DNA from: Sva-07 sp963793335
GTDB taxonomy: Bacteria; Actinomycetota; Acidimicrobiia; Acidimicrobiales; Ilumatobacteraceae
DNA: 64,000 bases
Assembly: GCA_963793335.1 (NCBI GenBank)
Contig: CAWBZS010000001.1
Location: 868,001-932,000, forward strand
Direction: 5' to 3'
Made by a program: the position numbers and the translations under genes. Below, piece after piece: positions 42,621-51,734 of the stretch (the stretch's first letter is position 1; each line of letters begins with the position of its first letter). The notes below the pieces were generated by a model. That model made no database searches. It saw only the letters and a list, made by a program, of their open reading frames with translations, and had not been told where the DNA came from.

Positions 42621-42686
42621 CGGATGGTCAGCGATCGCGCAACGCTACCCAGCTGCCAGATTCACTGCTCGGTCCTCGCCCGCCCG

Positions 42687-42731
42687 AGCGATGAGTTTCC
42701 GCGCGACCCGTTCGCGCGGAAACTCATCGCT
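42687..42731. terminator. Perfect 20-base inverted repeat between the copper chaperone and lhr genes
   Basis: The arm AGCGATGAGTTTCCGCGCGA (42687-42706) pairs fully with its complement at 42712-42731 around the loop CCCGT. It lies just after the PCu(A)C gene end (minus strand) and 67 bases before lhr. A strong stem-loop with no T-run, it is probably a transcription stop for the upstream gene. Confidence 0.7.
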
Positions 42732-42747
42732 CTGAGGTGTTCCCGGC

Positions 42748-43401
42748 TCAGCCGTCGGTGGTCTCCGTCATGTCGTCGTCCATCTCCATGCCGCCGTCCA
42801 TGTCGCTGTCCATGTCATCGCCCATATGCATGCCGCCGATTTCCCGCACGGGAGCGGTCACGGTGAGTTCCGTGCCGTCGTCGAAGATCATCGTGACCTC
42901 GATCTCACCCACGAAGTCGGCGGGATCGATGTCGATCATCATGATGTGCGGGCCGCCGGGCTCGAGCGTGAAGGTGCCACCAGCGGGGATCACGAAGCCG
43001 TCTTCGCGCTCCTGCATCTGCATTGCTCCCTCGTCGTCCATCAGCGTCTCGTGGATCTCGACCGTTGCGTCGACCGATGCCGAGCCGCCGACGAGGGTGA
43101 TGTCGGCGTCGCCGTTGTTGCTGATCGTGCCATAGGCGGCCGACAGGGTCTGGCCTTCGGCGGGCTGACGCACCCAGGCGTCGGTGACGGTGATGTCACC
43201 AACGGTCGCCTCGCCGCCCGACATCTCCTCCATGTCATCGGTCATGTCGTCGGTGTCGTCACTCGCCATGTCCTCCGCCATGGTGGTGCTGGCAGCTTCG
43301 TCGGAGCTGGCGTCGTCATCGCTGCCACACGCGGCCAACGAGAACACGAGGGCTGATGCGGCGAGCGGGGCGAACAGTCGGTGGGTCAGGTTCTTGGTCA
43401 C
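42748..43401 (-). CDS. PCu(A)C-type copper chaperone lipoprotein
   Basis: The 217-residue lipoprotein has signal peptide VTKNLTHRLFAPLAASALVFSLAAC with Cys at the lipobox, then an acidic Ser/Asp/Met-rich spacer. The DUF461 domain has ITVTDAWVRQPAEGQTLSAAYGTI, then VEIHETLMDDEGAMQMQ and LEPGGPHIMMIDI, which together form the H-x10-M-x21-H-x-M copper site. The tail is rich in Met, His and Asp and may bind metal. Such proteins deliver Cu(I) to cytochrome oxidase. GTG 43401 is chosen for the signal peptide start. Palindromes bound the gene on both sides. Confidence 0.92.
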   Translation of the reverse strand: MTKNLTHRLFAPLAASALVFSLAACGSDDDASSDEAASTTMAEDMASDDTDDMTDDMEEMSGGEATVGDITVTDAWVRQPAEGQTLSAAYGTISNNGDADITLVGGSASVDATVEIHETLMDDEGAMQMQEREDGFVIPAGGTFTLEPGGPHIMMIDIDPADFVGEIEVTMIFDDGTELTVTAPVREIGGMHMGDDMDSDMDGGMEMDDDMTETTDG

Positions 43402-43440
43402 GGCGATCAAGTCGTCTCCCGAGCAGCTCTGGTTCCCCAA

Positions 43441-43495
43441 ACCCAAAATTGTCCGTTTCTCTGACGCTGAGCGTCACGATCGAGGACGATTGCGG
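43441..43495. repeat. Palindromic repeat, family B, copy 1
   Basis: The centre is TGACGCT-G-AGCGTCA (43462-43476), followed by CGATCG. Outer parts CCCAAAATTGTCC and GGACGATTGCGGGG pair imperfectly. A related, better-preserved copy lies at 45303-45357 on the other side of the ABC-F gene. Confidence 0.65.
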
Positions 43496-43531
43496 GGTGC
43501 GAACGCCACAAAGTGACGCTGGCGGTGCGGT

Positions 43532-45169
43532 TCAGCGACGTTCGACGACGCGCCCGGTCTCGACGTCGAAGGTCCGAGTCAATCGCACTCGACCGAGCAG
43601 GTCACGGTCATGGGTGACGAGGACCACGGTGCCGCTGAACGTGTCGAGCGCCTGCTCGAGTTGCTCGATCGCTGGGAGATCGAGGTGGTTGGTCGGTTCG
43701 TCGAGCACCAGAAGATTGGCGCCGTTGGCCATCAGCAGTGCCAGCGATGCACGGGTGCGCTCACCAGGCGACAGCGTGCCGGCAGCGCGATGCACGTGTT
43801 CCGACACGAGGCCGAACTTCGCGAGCAACGTCCGAGCGTCCGCGATCGACAGCCCGGTCGAGGCAACGACCGCGTCGAGCAGCGACTCGGCACCCAGGAG
43901 CACGGAACGCGCCTGCTCGATCTCTCCGACAACCACGCTCGCGCCGAGCGACGTCGTTCCCTCCGTCGGCTCGACACGTCCGAGCAACGCACCAATCAGG
44001 GTCGACTTGCCGCTGCCGTTCGGCCCCACCAGTGCCACCCTGTCGCCGACTCGCAGGTCGAGGTCGACTGGCCCAAGCCGAAACGAACCGCGTTCGACCA
44101 CTACGCCGCGAGCGGTCGCCACGATGTCGCCGCTGCGCCCAGCGCTCGGAATGGTGAGCCGGAGTTCCCAGGGCTCGCGCGGTTCCTCCACCACGTCCAG
44201 ACGCTCGACAGCCTGCTGCGTGCGGGCCGCTCTGCCGGCGAGTTGTTCGGTCTGGTTGACCTTGTAGTGGCGGATGAATTTGTCCGTCTCGCCCGACTTC
44301 TTCACCTTCGACTGGCCCTGCGTTGCCCATTCGCGTTCGCGTTGGGCACGTTGTTGCAGCGCAGTGCGCTTGCTGTCGAACTCCTCGAAGCGCTCACGAG
44401 CGTGCTGACGCGCCAGATCGCGCTCGGCAAGGAACGACTCCCATCCGCTCGAGAACCAGTTCGCTCGGTGCGAGTGATGATCGATCTCGATCACATCGGT
44501 GATGGTGCGACGCAAGAACGAACGGTCATGGCTGACGAGCAGCACGGGCGCGTCGAGGCCAACGATCCAGCGTTCGAGCCGGTCGAGGCCGTCGAGGTCG
44601 AGGTCGTTGGTCGGCTCATCGAGCAGAAAGACGTCGAACCGGGACAACAAGAGCGATGCGAGCGAGGACCGTGCGGCCTCGCCTCCCGACAGCGACATCG
44701 TGGGTTGCTCGAGCAGGCGCTCGTCGAGGCCGAGTTCGTGCCAGACCTCGCCGACTCTGGCATCGAAGTCGGCAGCGCCGAGCGCCAGCCATCGATCGAG
44801 CGCTTCCGAGTAGCGATCGTCCGACCCCGTGTCGCCGGCCGCCAGCCCTGCGGTCGCTGCGTCGAGGTCGACCTGGGCGCTGGCGACCCCGCTTCGGCGA
44901 GCGAGGAAGCCACGAACCGTCTCGATCGGCGAACGCTCGGGTTCCTGTGGCAAGAAGCCGACGTTCGCTGTCGGTGGCGCTGCCTGGATCGACCCCGAAT
45001 CGAGCTCGACCTGCCCGGCCAACGCTCCGAGCAGCGTCGACTTGCCGACACCGTTCGGGCCAACGAGTCCCACCCGATGGCCGGGACTGAGGGTGAGATC
45101 GATGTCGTCGAGCACCACCAGTGGGCCGCGAACAACCGTGAGGGAACGAGCGATGAGCGATGCAGGCAC
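43532..45169 (-). CDS. ABC-F family ATPase
   Basis: The 545-residue protein has two ABC ATPase domains in one chain and no membrane part. Domain 1: GLVGPNGVGKSTLLGAL, signature MSLSGGEAAR, Walker B FDVFLLDEPTNDLDLDGL. Domain 2: VALVGPNGSGKSTLIGALL, LSPGERTRASLALL, NLLVLDEPTNHLDL. The linker between them (WATQGQSKVKKSGETDKFIRHYKVNQTEQ) is charged, as in ribosome-acting members. ABC-F proteins bind the ribosome and ease stalls; some protect it from antibiotics, but subfamily and role are unclear here. GTG 45169 has AGGAG six bases upstream. Confidence 0.92.
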   Translation of the reverse strand: MPASLIARSLTVVRGPLVVLDDIDLTLSPGHRVGLVGPNGVGKSTLLGALAGQVELDSGSIQAAPPTANVGFLPQEPERSPIETVRGFLARRSGVASAQVDLDAATAGLAAGDTGSDDRYSEALDRWLALGAADFDARVGEVWHELGLDERLLEQPTMSLSGGEAARSSLASLLLSRFDVFLLDEPTNDLDLDGLDRLERWIVGLDAPVLLVSHDRSFLRRTITDVIEIDHHSHRANWFSSGWESFLAERDLARQHARERFEEFDSKRTALQQRAQREREWATQGQSKVKKSGETDKFIRHYKVNQTEQLAGRAARTQQAVERLDVVEEPREPWELRLTIPSAGRSGDIVATARGVVVERGSFRLGPVDLDLRVGDRVALVGPNGSGKSTLIGALLGRVEPTEGTTSLGASVVVGEIEQARSVLLGAESLLDAVVASTGLSIADARTLLAKFGLVSEHVHRAAGTLSPGERTRASLALLMANGANLLVLDEPTNHLDLPAIEQLEQALDTFSGTVVLVTHDRDLLGRVRLTRTFDVETGRVVERR

Positions 45170-45302
45170 GAGGCACTCCTGTGGGTCGGTCGCGCCGATC
45201 GGGCGCGGGTCGAACGGACATGGGGGCAACTCACCGGTCGGTCATCGGACCCAACCGTAGCCGCCACGGCGCCGACGCGACCCCAGGTTTCGACGCCACC
45301 CG

Positions 45303-45357
45303 CCCGAAATTGCGCGAGATCGTGACGCTGAGCATCACGATCGGGGGCAATTTCGGG
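45303..45357. repeat. Palindromic repeat, family B, copy 2
   Basis: This is a nearly perfect 55-base palindrome centred at 45330. Outer arms CCCGAAATTGC (45303-45313) and GCAATTTCGGG (45347-45357) pair fully. Inner arms GATCGTGACGCT and AGCATCACGATC pair with one mismatch. It shares the TGACGCTGAGC centre with the copy at 43441-43495. It lies in the longest non-coding stretch, between ABC-F and the helicase, which otherwise holds nothing I recognise. Confidence 0.78.
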
Positions 45358-45437
45358 GGGAGGCAGATGTCGGCGAGGAGTCGTGAGTTCTGGCGACGTT
45401 GTGGGCGTCGGCCGGAGACGCCAGACTCGACCCGCCG

Positions 45438-47138
45438 ATGCCAACCGTGACTCTCCGACCTTGGCAGCGTGCCGCGTACGAAGCATTTCAAGCGAGCGCC
45501 GACCCGGACTATCTCGCCGTGGCGACGCCCGGCGCCGGCAAGACCACGTTCGCCCTCACGTGCGCCCGCGCCAGCCTGGCGGACCAACCCCGAACGCTCG
45601 TCGTGGTGGCGCCGACCAGCCACCTCAAGGTGCAGTGGTCGCGGGCAGCACACCGGTTGGGGCTGCAGCTCGACCCCGATTGGAGCCCGGGCGACGGCCT
45701 CGCCCGAGACGTTCACGGTCTCGTCACCACCTATCAGCAGATCGCGACCGGCAACACGGCCACCAAGCTCGCCGGACTGTCGGCCGACGGGTTCGTGATC
45801 CTCGACGAAATCCATCACGCCGGCCACGAACGAGCGTGGGGCGATGGCGTGCGGGTGGCATTCGGACACGCCGCCCGGCGCCTGTCGCTGTCCGGCACAC
45901 CGTTTCGCAGCGATGCCGTGCAGATTCCGTTCGTCCGCTACGACGCCACCGGCGAGGGCGACATGGCACACGCCGACTTCACCTACGGGTACGCGGACGC
46001 GCTGCGTGACGGCGGGGTCGTGCGCCCAGTGTACTTTCCGCGCGTCGACGGCGAGATGGAGTGGACCACCGCAGCCGGTGATGTGGTCAACGCCAACTTC
46101 CAGGATGAGCTCACCAAGGATCAGATGTCGATGCGTCTGCGAACCGCGTTGAGTCTGGAGGGCGAATGGATGCCCAGTGTGCTCGCACGGGCCCATGACC
46201 AGCTGCGGTCGATCCGCGAGAGCCACCGCGACGCAGGCGGGTTGGTCATCGCGATCGACCAGGACCACGCACACGGAATCGCCCGCCTGCTGCGCGACCG
46301 GTTCGGGACCCCAGCCGACGTGGTGGTCAGCGACGATCCCACCGCCTCGAAGAAGATCGCCGAGTTCAGCCACAACGACCGGCCCTGGCTGGTGGCGGTG
46401 CGGATGGTCTCGGAAGGCGTCGACATCCCGCGTCTACGCGTTGGCGTGTTCGCCACGACCACCTCGACCGAGTTGTTCTTTCGACAGGCGGTCGGGCGGT
46501 TCGTCCGCTGGCAGGCGGGACGCCCGAGTCAGAAGGCCTACGTCTACATCCCGGACGACCCGCGGTTGCGTACCCATGCGTTCGAGATCGCCGAGGCCCG
46601 CCGACATGTGCTGCGTCCGCCCGGCAGCGACGACGACGGCGACGACTTCCAGGTCGACGGCGGCCTCGACGCCCAGACACATCCGGACGATGGCGCCGAG
46701 CAACTCGCACTCTTCGCCGTGGTCTCGGCCACCGCCACCGATGTCACCGTGCACACGGTGACCGAGCAGGGCGTGCGCTACGAGCCGCTGTTCGGCACGG
46801 ACGACCTCGCTGCGCCGCGCTACGACGATGAGATCGAGATCGCCGAGCCGCAGTTCGTTGCCGATCCGCTGCTGAGCATCGACCTCCCCGAGATCCCGAC
46901 CGCTGCCGGCCTGGTCCCGTCGGGGTCGCTGAGCGTGGCCGAACGCAAGGACGACCTCCGCACGCGCAACGCTCACGTAGCGAAACGGCTGGTGGACATC
47001 ACCGGGTGGGGCCATGCCAGAGTGCAGGGCGAGATGAATCGCCTCGCCGGCGTGACTCGGGTGGCAACGGCGACCAACGAACAACTCGATCGGCGCCTCC
47101 GTTACGCCGAGAGCTGGTTGCGGAAACTGCAACGCTGA
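45438..47138 (+). CDS. DEAD/DEAH-box superfamily 2 helicase
   Basis: The 566-residue helicase is of the type III restriction R-subunit/UvrB-like SF2 group. Motif I is LAVATPGAGKTTFALTCA, motif Ia VVVAPTSHLKVQW, motif II VILDEIHHAGHERAWGDG (DEIH), motif III LSLSGTPFRSD, motif V-like VAVRMVSEGVDIPRLRVGVFAT and motif VI FFRQAVGRFVRWQAG. A C-terminal extension of about 200 residues ends in a helical region (RNAHVAKRLVDITGWGHARVQGEMNRLAG). No modification gene is adjacent, so a restriction role is not supported; it resembles solitary actinobacterial repair-type helicases. ATG 45438 (MPTVTLRPWQRAAYEAF) is chosen. Confidence 0.88.
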   Translation: MPTVTLRPWQRAAYEAFQASADPDYLAVATPGAGKTTFALTCARASLADQPRTLVVVAPTSHLKVQWSRAAHRLGLQLDPDWSPGDGLARDVHGLVTTYQQIATGNTATKLAGLSADGFVILDEIHHAGHERAWGDGVRVAFGHAARRLSLSGTPFRSDAVQIPFVRYDATGEGDMAHADFTYGYADALRDGGVVRPVYFPRVDGEMEWTTAAGDVVNANFQDELTKDQMSMRLRTALSLEGEWMPSVLARAHDQLRSIRESHRDAGGLVIAIDQDHAHGIARLLRDRFGTPADVVVSDDPTASKKIAEFSHNDRPWLVAVRMVSEGVDIPRLRVGVFATTTSTELFFRQAVGRFVRWQAGRPSQKAYVYIPDDPRLRTHAFEIAEARRHVLRPPGSDDDGDDFQVDGGLDAQTHPDDGAEQLALFAVVSATATDVTVHTVTEQGVRYEPLFGTDDLAAPRYDDEIEIAEPQFVADPLLSIDLPEIPTAAGLVPSGSLSVAERKDDLRTRNAHVAKRLVDITGWGHARVQGEMNRLAGVTRVATATNEQLDRRLRYAESWLRKLQR

Positions 47139-47211
47139 GCCGCACGCGAGGTTCGCCCGATCGGCATCTCCGCCCGGGCAGCGCCCGCTCGGTCGGCGGT
47201 AGGATCGGGCC

Positions 47212-47871
47212 ATGCCAGCGAGCGGCGAACATCATCCCGCCTTCGAGGAGTACTGCGAGTGCATCTTCGAACTCCACGAGGACGACGTCGACGTGATCCA
47301 GGCGCGCATCGCTGAACGGTTGCAGGTGTCGCGACCAGCGGTCAGCGAAATGATGAAGCGACTCGAGGCCGAGGGTCTGATCACCTCCGACGGGGGCATT
47401 CGCCTCACCGATGCCGGCCGGCAACTCGGCGAACGGGTCGTGCGACGCCACCGCCTCGCCGAGGTGTTCCTCACCGACGTCCTGAAGCTCAGTTGGGCCG
47501 AGGCTCATCACGAGGCCGGCAAGTGGGAGCACATCATGAGCGACTCGGTCGAGCGTGCTCTCAACGACCTGCTCGGCTCGCCGACCACGTGTCCCCACGG
47601 CAACCCGATTCCGGGTTCGGCCTACGAGGCACCCGATTCATCCCCGCTGTCCGACGTGGCGGTCGGTGCGACGTTCGTGGTTCGTCGCATCACCGAGGAA
47701 CTCGAATTCGAGCCCGGGTTGCTCGAGTACCTCGAGGACTCGGCAATCCAGCCCGGCAACGGGGGCACCGTCACTGCCGCATCGCCGGACGGCACGCTCA
47801 CCGTCGAGATCGACGGGCGTCACATCGGGGTCGGATCGTTCGCCAGCGAACGTATTCTGGTCACGTCGTGA
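47212..47871 (+). CDS. DtxR/IdeR-family metal-dependent regulator
   Basis: The 219-residue protein has an N-terminal winged helix (FEEYCECIFELHEDDVDVIQARIAERLQVSRPAVSEMMKRLEAEGLITSDGGIRLTDAGRQLG), then the metal-binding and dimerisation domain. That domain shows VVRRHRLAEVFLTDVLKLSWAEAHHEAGKWEHIMSDSVERAL and CPHGNPIPG (Cys and His ligands). The C-terminal SH3-like domain follows. Iron-dependent IdeR/DtxR has this layout. The gene overlaps the next by four bases (GTGA). Confidence 0.93.
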   Translation: MPASGEHHPAFEEYCECIFELHEDDVDVIQARIAERLQVSRPAVSEMMKRLEAEGLITSDGGIRLTDAGRQLGERVVRRHRLAEVFLTDVLKLSWAEAHHEAGKWEHIMSDSVERALNDLLGSPTTCPHGNPIPGSAYEAPDSSPLSDVAVGATFVVRRITEELEFEPGLLEYLEDSAIQPGNGGTVTAASPDGTLTVEIDGRHIGVGSFASERILVTS

Positions 47872-48338
47872 CCCACCGCACAGCCCCCCATCGCTCGAGC
47901 TCTCGCGTGATCATCCCTCGCCTTGCGGCACTCGTCGTGGCCGGACTGGTCGCCACGTCGTGCGCTGACACCGTCGTCCAGGTCGAGTCCGACTCGGGCG
48001 AGGTCAACGTCGACGGTGTGTTCGAGACCGTCCCCACCACGACGTTGCCGATCACGGGCACCACCGTCGAACTGCTGGTGGAGATGGCCAACGAGATGAG
48101 CCGTCTGAGCTCGGAGATCTCCGCCCCTGGCGACGAGCGTGCGACCCTCACCCGCATCGAAGAGATCTGGGACACGATCCGCTCGGACATCGAGTCCGAC
48201 CGCCCGGAACTCGCCGGAGGCATCGACACCACGGTCGCCATGTCGAGAACGGCGGTGGAACGCATCCGGCCCGCCGACGGCGACAAGGCGCTGCAGCTCC
48301 TCACCGACCTCGTCGACCGCTACACCGGCGACGGCTGA
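47868..48338 (+). CDS. Small lipoprotein of unknown function, coupled to the DtxR-like gene
   Basis: The 156-residue protein begins VTHRTAPHRSSSRVIIPRL and has the hydrophobic signal LAALVVAGLVATSCA, with Cys as lipobox residue. The mature part is mostly helical and acidic (LVEMANEMSRLSSEIS, TLTRIEEIWDTIRSDIESDRPELAGGIDTTVAMSRTAVERIRP), with no metal-binding motif. I do not recognise the family. Its GTG overlaps the regulator stop, so co-translation is likely and a link to metal status is possible. Confidence 0.72.
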   Translation: MTHRTAPHRSSSRVIIPRLAALVVAGLVATSCADTVVQVESDSGEVNVDGVFETVPTTTLPITGTTVELLVEMANEMSRLSSEISAPGDERATLTRIEEIWDTIRSDIESDRPELAGGIDTTVAMSRTAVERIRPADGDKALQLLTDLVDRYTGDG

Positions 48339-48372
48339 AGCGTTCCGGATCCGATCGCGGATCCGCTCCAGA

Positions 48373-49425
48373 TCAGTTGAGCGCGTCGGGATGATGGCGG
48401 GCCACATTGGCCGGGTAGCTGCGGCAGTAGTAGTTCCACAGCTGCTGGCCGTACACGCCGGCGCCGTCGCGGCTCTCGATACCGTCGACACCTGACTCGA
48501 TCTCGGTGCGACGGGCCATGAACCCGGCACCTGCGTGGTGTGGACTCGCCGCAACCGCCTCGGCAAACCTCGGATCGAGATCGAGCGCATCGAGACGGGT
48601 GGTCAGGTCCGGGCCATGGAACCAAGCAGACGATTGCCGCGCTTCGGTGGCGATCACCCGATGGGTGGTCGCAACGAAATAGTTGCCGGTCATCTCTTGG
48701 AGCATTTCTCCGATGTTGACCACGAAGGCGTCGCGGCGCGGCGGCACACTGATCCACTCGCCGTCAGGGTTGCACACCTGCAACCCACCGACGTCGTGCT
48801 GCAGCAGCAGTGTGAGAAAGCCGGCGTCGTGGTGCGGGTTGACCCCTGCCCCGTCGGGCGGAGTCGGGGGGTAGTCGATCAGCTTCACGAATGAGAGCGG
48901 GAGCGCTCCGAAGCGGTTGCGGAGGTGATCGGGCTCGAGGCCGAGGGCCACCGAGAAGACTTGGAGCAGCCGGTCGGCGAGCCCTGCCATCGTGGTGAAG
49001 TACTCGGCCATGTGCGCCCGGAATCCCGGCAGCACCTCCTCGGCAATCCACTGGTTGGGACCATCCAGACGCAGGTAGGCCGGTTCGAGATCGAGTCCAC
49101 GCACCGGATGCTCTGTCGACAGGTCGAGCTGCTCCCGCAGGTCGGGCAGGCCCCCGGTCAGCTCGGCACCGACGCGTTCCCAGCCGCGGAAGTGGGGTGA
49201 CAGGGCCTTGTCGATCACCAATTTGTGCCGCTCGTCCAGCGCGAAGAATCGGCGTTGCTGCTCGATGTGCTCGTCGATGAACTCGGCACTGACCCCGTGT
49301 CCGACCAGTTGGAAGAACCCGATCTCGTGGCAGACACCACGAACCTGCTCGGCCAACGCGACCGGGTCCACGACCCACTCGGTGAGGTCGATCTCAGGAA
49401 TGGCGGTGAAGGTCGGGACGGCCAC
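48373..49425 (-). CDS. Isopenicillin N synthase-like 2-oxoglutarate/Fe(II) oxygenase
   Basis: The 350-residue protein has an N-terminal DIOX_N domain (IPEIDLTEWVVDPVALAEQVRGVCHEIGFFQLVGHGVSAEFIDEHIEQQRRFFAL) and a 2OG-FeII domain. The iron triad is visible in VNPHHDAGFLTLLLQ (HxD) and VATTHRVIATEARQSSAWF (distal His, followed by RxS for 2-oxoglutarate). Substrates in this family range widely, and no biosynthetic neighbours help. GTG 49425 is preferred over an upstream in-frame ATG at 49491, which lies inside the palindromic repeat. Confidence 0.9.
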   Translation of the reverse strand: MAVPTFTAIPEIDLTEWVVDPVALAEQVRGVCHEIGFFQLVGHGVSAEFIDEHIEQQRRFFALDERHKLVIDKALSPHFRGWERVGAELTGGLPDLREQLDLSTEHPVRGLDLEPAYLRLDGPNQWIAEEVLPGFRAHMAEYFTTMAGLADRLLQVFSVALGLEPDHLRNRFGALPLSFVKLIDYPPTPPDGAGVNPHHDAGFLTLLLQHDVGGLQVCNPDGEWISVPPRRDAFVVNIGEMLQEMTGNYFVATTHRVIATEARQSSAWFHGPDLTTRLDALDLDPRFAEAVAASPHHAGAGFMARRTEIESGVDGIESRDGAGVYGQQLWNYYCRSYPANVARHHPDALN

Positions 49426-49466
49426 GTCGTCAGCGTAGAGCGGTCGCCGAGACGCCCCGCGATCGG

Positions 49467-49499
49467 CGTAACGTTTGGTGTCTGACACCAAACGTTACG
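49467..49499. repeat. Intergenic palindromic repeat, family A, copy 2
   Basis: This is a perfect inverted repeat with 16-base arms around a single T; the inner arm is ACGTTTGGTGTC, identical to the copy at 2957-2987. It sits directly after the helD stop codon and upstream of the oxygenase gene on the same strand, so here it could serve as a terminator. There is no T-tract. Confidence 0.78.
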
Positions 49500-51669
49500 T
49501 CAGCGCAGGGGTGCGGGGAGTTCGTCGGCGTGGACGATGCTGAGCCGTTGCGTCGGGCGGGTGAGGGCCACGTACAACGACCGCATGCCGTGTTCTTGTT
49601 CGGCGACGATTCGGGACGGTTCGACCACGATCACCGCGTCGAGTTCCAGGCCCTTGATCACGCTCACCGGCACGATCGTGACCCCCTCATCGAGGCCGGT
49701 ACGGGTGGCCGTGCCGTGGTTGATGCCCGCCGCAGTCAGGTGCTCGGACAACTCGTCGATCATCGCATCCGGGGCGATCACCCCGAGACTCGCCGCAGGC
49801 AACTCCGCCGTCACCGACTGCACCTCGGCAGCGATCGCCGCACCGAGTTCCGTCGCAGACGGCGCTCGGACGAACGACGGCAGGGAATCACCGATTCGCA
49901 CCGATTCGGGCGCACGCAACGACGGCGTCGCCACGGCCATGACCCGGTTGGCGAGTTCCATGATCTGACCGGGGATGCGGTAGCCGACCGACAGCCCGAT
50001 CACCCGTGATGGCTTGCGGTCGGGCAGGTGGTCGAGCACCTCGTCCCAATCGGACGGCGCCAGCGGCCCGGTCGCCTGGGCGAGATCGCCGACGATCGTC
50101 ATCGCTCCGTTGAGCGAACGGCGCGTGGCCATCTTGAGTTGCATGGGCGTGAGGTCTTGCACTTCGTCGATCACGATGTGACCGAACGTGCGGATCTCGT
50201 CGGCGTCGTCGATCTTGCCGTTGCGCCCGGGCTTGGGGCCGAGCACGTCGCGAGCGTCGTCGAGCAGCGCAACGTCGGCCGGGGTCCAGCACACGTCGTC
50301 GACCGAGACGGACCGTGGTCGGAACAGTGCCAACGCCTCCGATTCGTCGAGCACCCCCTGTGCGGCGAGCTTCAGCAGCGCCTTGGACCCGAACAGATCA
50401 TGCAGCAGTTGCGCCGGCGTCAGCAAGGGCCACATCCGGTCGAGCGCTTCTCGCATCTCCACCGTGCCCCGGAGCGTGTCCTTCACCTCGTACGGACCGA
50501 TCTCGGGATCGTGATAGGACGCCGACAGCGCAGCCCACACCTCGTTCTCGACGAACTTTCGACCGCTGTTGTGACGACGGAATCGTCGGCGGGCGTTGCG
50601 GACGATGCGTGCGGACTCCTCGACCCGCAAGCGCACGTAGCCCGTCCGGAACGGAATCACGAGGTCGTCTCGCAAGGCACGCTCACGGCTGTTGACGGCC
50701 TGGTCGATCACATCGGACATCCGCACGTCGCCCTTCAGGCGCTCGGCGGACTCGGTGTCGGCTCCGTCGCGCTGGCCCGGGCGGAGGAACTGGACCCCGG
50801 GAACCAGATCGGACAGCACCACCTGCTGCACCCCGGCCTCACCGAGCGACGGGAGCACCCGCTCGATGTACCGCAGGAACACCCGGTTGGGCCCGATCAC
50901 GAGCACCCCCTGGTCCTCGAGCGGGAACCGGTGCGTGTAGAGCAGATACGCAGCTCGGTGGAGTGCGACGACGGTCTTGCCGGTGCCGGGGCCGCCCTGC
51001 ACCACCAGCACGCCGTGCTGTGGCGAACGGATGATCTCGTCCTGCTCGCCCTGGATGGTGGCCACGATGTCGCCGAGCGTGCCCGTGCGACCACGCTCGA
51101 GCGCCGCCAACAGCGTCGAGTACCCACGGAGACTGCCACCGGGGCCATCACCGTTCGATCGTCCGCTCACACCAGCGACGGTGTCGAGGCCGTCGTCGTG
51201 GCCGAGTCCCAGGTGATTGGCGCCGAAGAGCTCGTCCTCGATGCCGAGCAGTCGCTGCCCTTCGACGGCGAAGTGACGACGTCGGACGAGCCCCATCGGG
51301 CTGCGACCGGTCGCACGGTAGAACGGCTCGGCCACCGGCGCCCGCCAGTCGACCACCACCGGCTCTCGGTCCTCGTCGGCGACGGCGAGCCGACCGATGT
51401 GGAAGCTCTCGGTGGAGTCGGGTGACTCGGCGGAGCGATCGATCCTGCCGAACACCAGCGACGAACCGCCGAGATCGAGGTCCGCCAGCCGCTTGAGCAG
51501 GTTCTCGTCGAAGGCGTTGCGCTCGAACCGGGCTTGAAACGTCCCGCCGAGATCGGCTTCGGTCATGCTGCGCATGCGCCAGGCGGCCTCGCGGCTCGTG
51601 TCGAGACACTCGTACCGCGCGATCGATGTAGGCCTGTTCGTCAGCGAGATCGGGGTGCTGCTGGGTCAT
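49500..51669 (-). CDS. helD: HelD-like UvrD-family helicase, one frameshift near the N-terminus
   Basis: This is a UvrD/Rep-like ATPase of about 722 residues. HelD proteins bind RNA polymerase and free it from DNA. Motif I is VVQGGPGTGKTVVALHRAAYLLY, motif II HIVIDEVQDLTPMQLKM, motifs V/VI VSVIKGLELDAVIVVEP and SLYVALTRPTQRL. The natural start is ATG 51669 (MTQQHPDLADEQAYIDRA). The protein continues as YECLDTSREAAWRMRSMTEADLGGTFQARF only after one base is dropped near 51613-51621 (an apparent extra C/G). Downstream the frame is intact to the end, 691 residues from the internal ATG at 51575. An internal start could still give a protein without the polymerase-contacting N-terminal arm. Confidence 0.85.
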
Positions 51670-51734
51670 AACGGGGTCACGAAATGCTATCGGCCGAGAC
51701 CCGCCACCAGACCCGGCGATAGCGTCTGGACGCA

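Noticed and set aside
43532..45169. Antibiotic-resistance ABC-F
   Set aside because: The domain layout is general to ABC-F proteins; subfamily cannot be told by eye.
45170..45437. Possible tRNA or small RNA in the longest gap
   Set aside because: No cloverleaf with acceptor stem and T-loop could be drawn; the gap is explained by the family B palindrome and promoter sequence.
45438..47138. Type III restriction enzyme
   Set aside because: The helicase resembles restriction R subunits, but no methyltransferase or nuclease motif is seen nearby.
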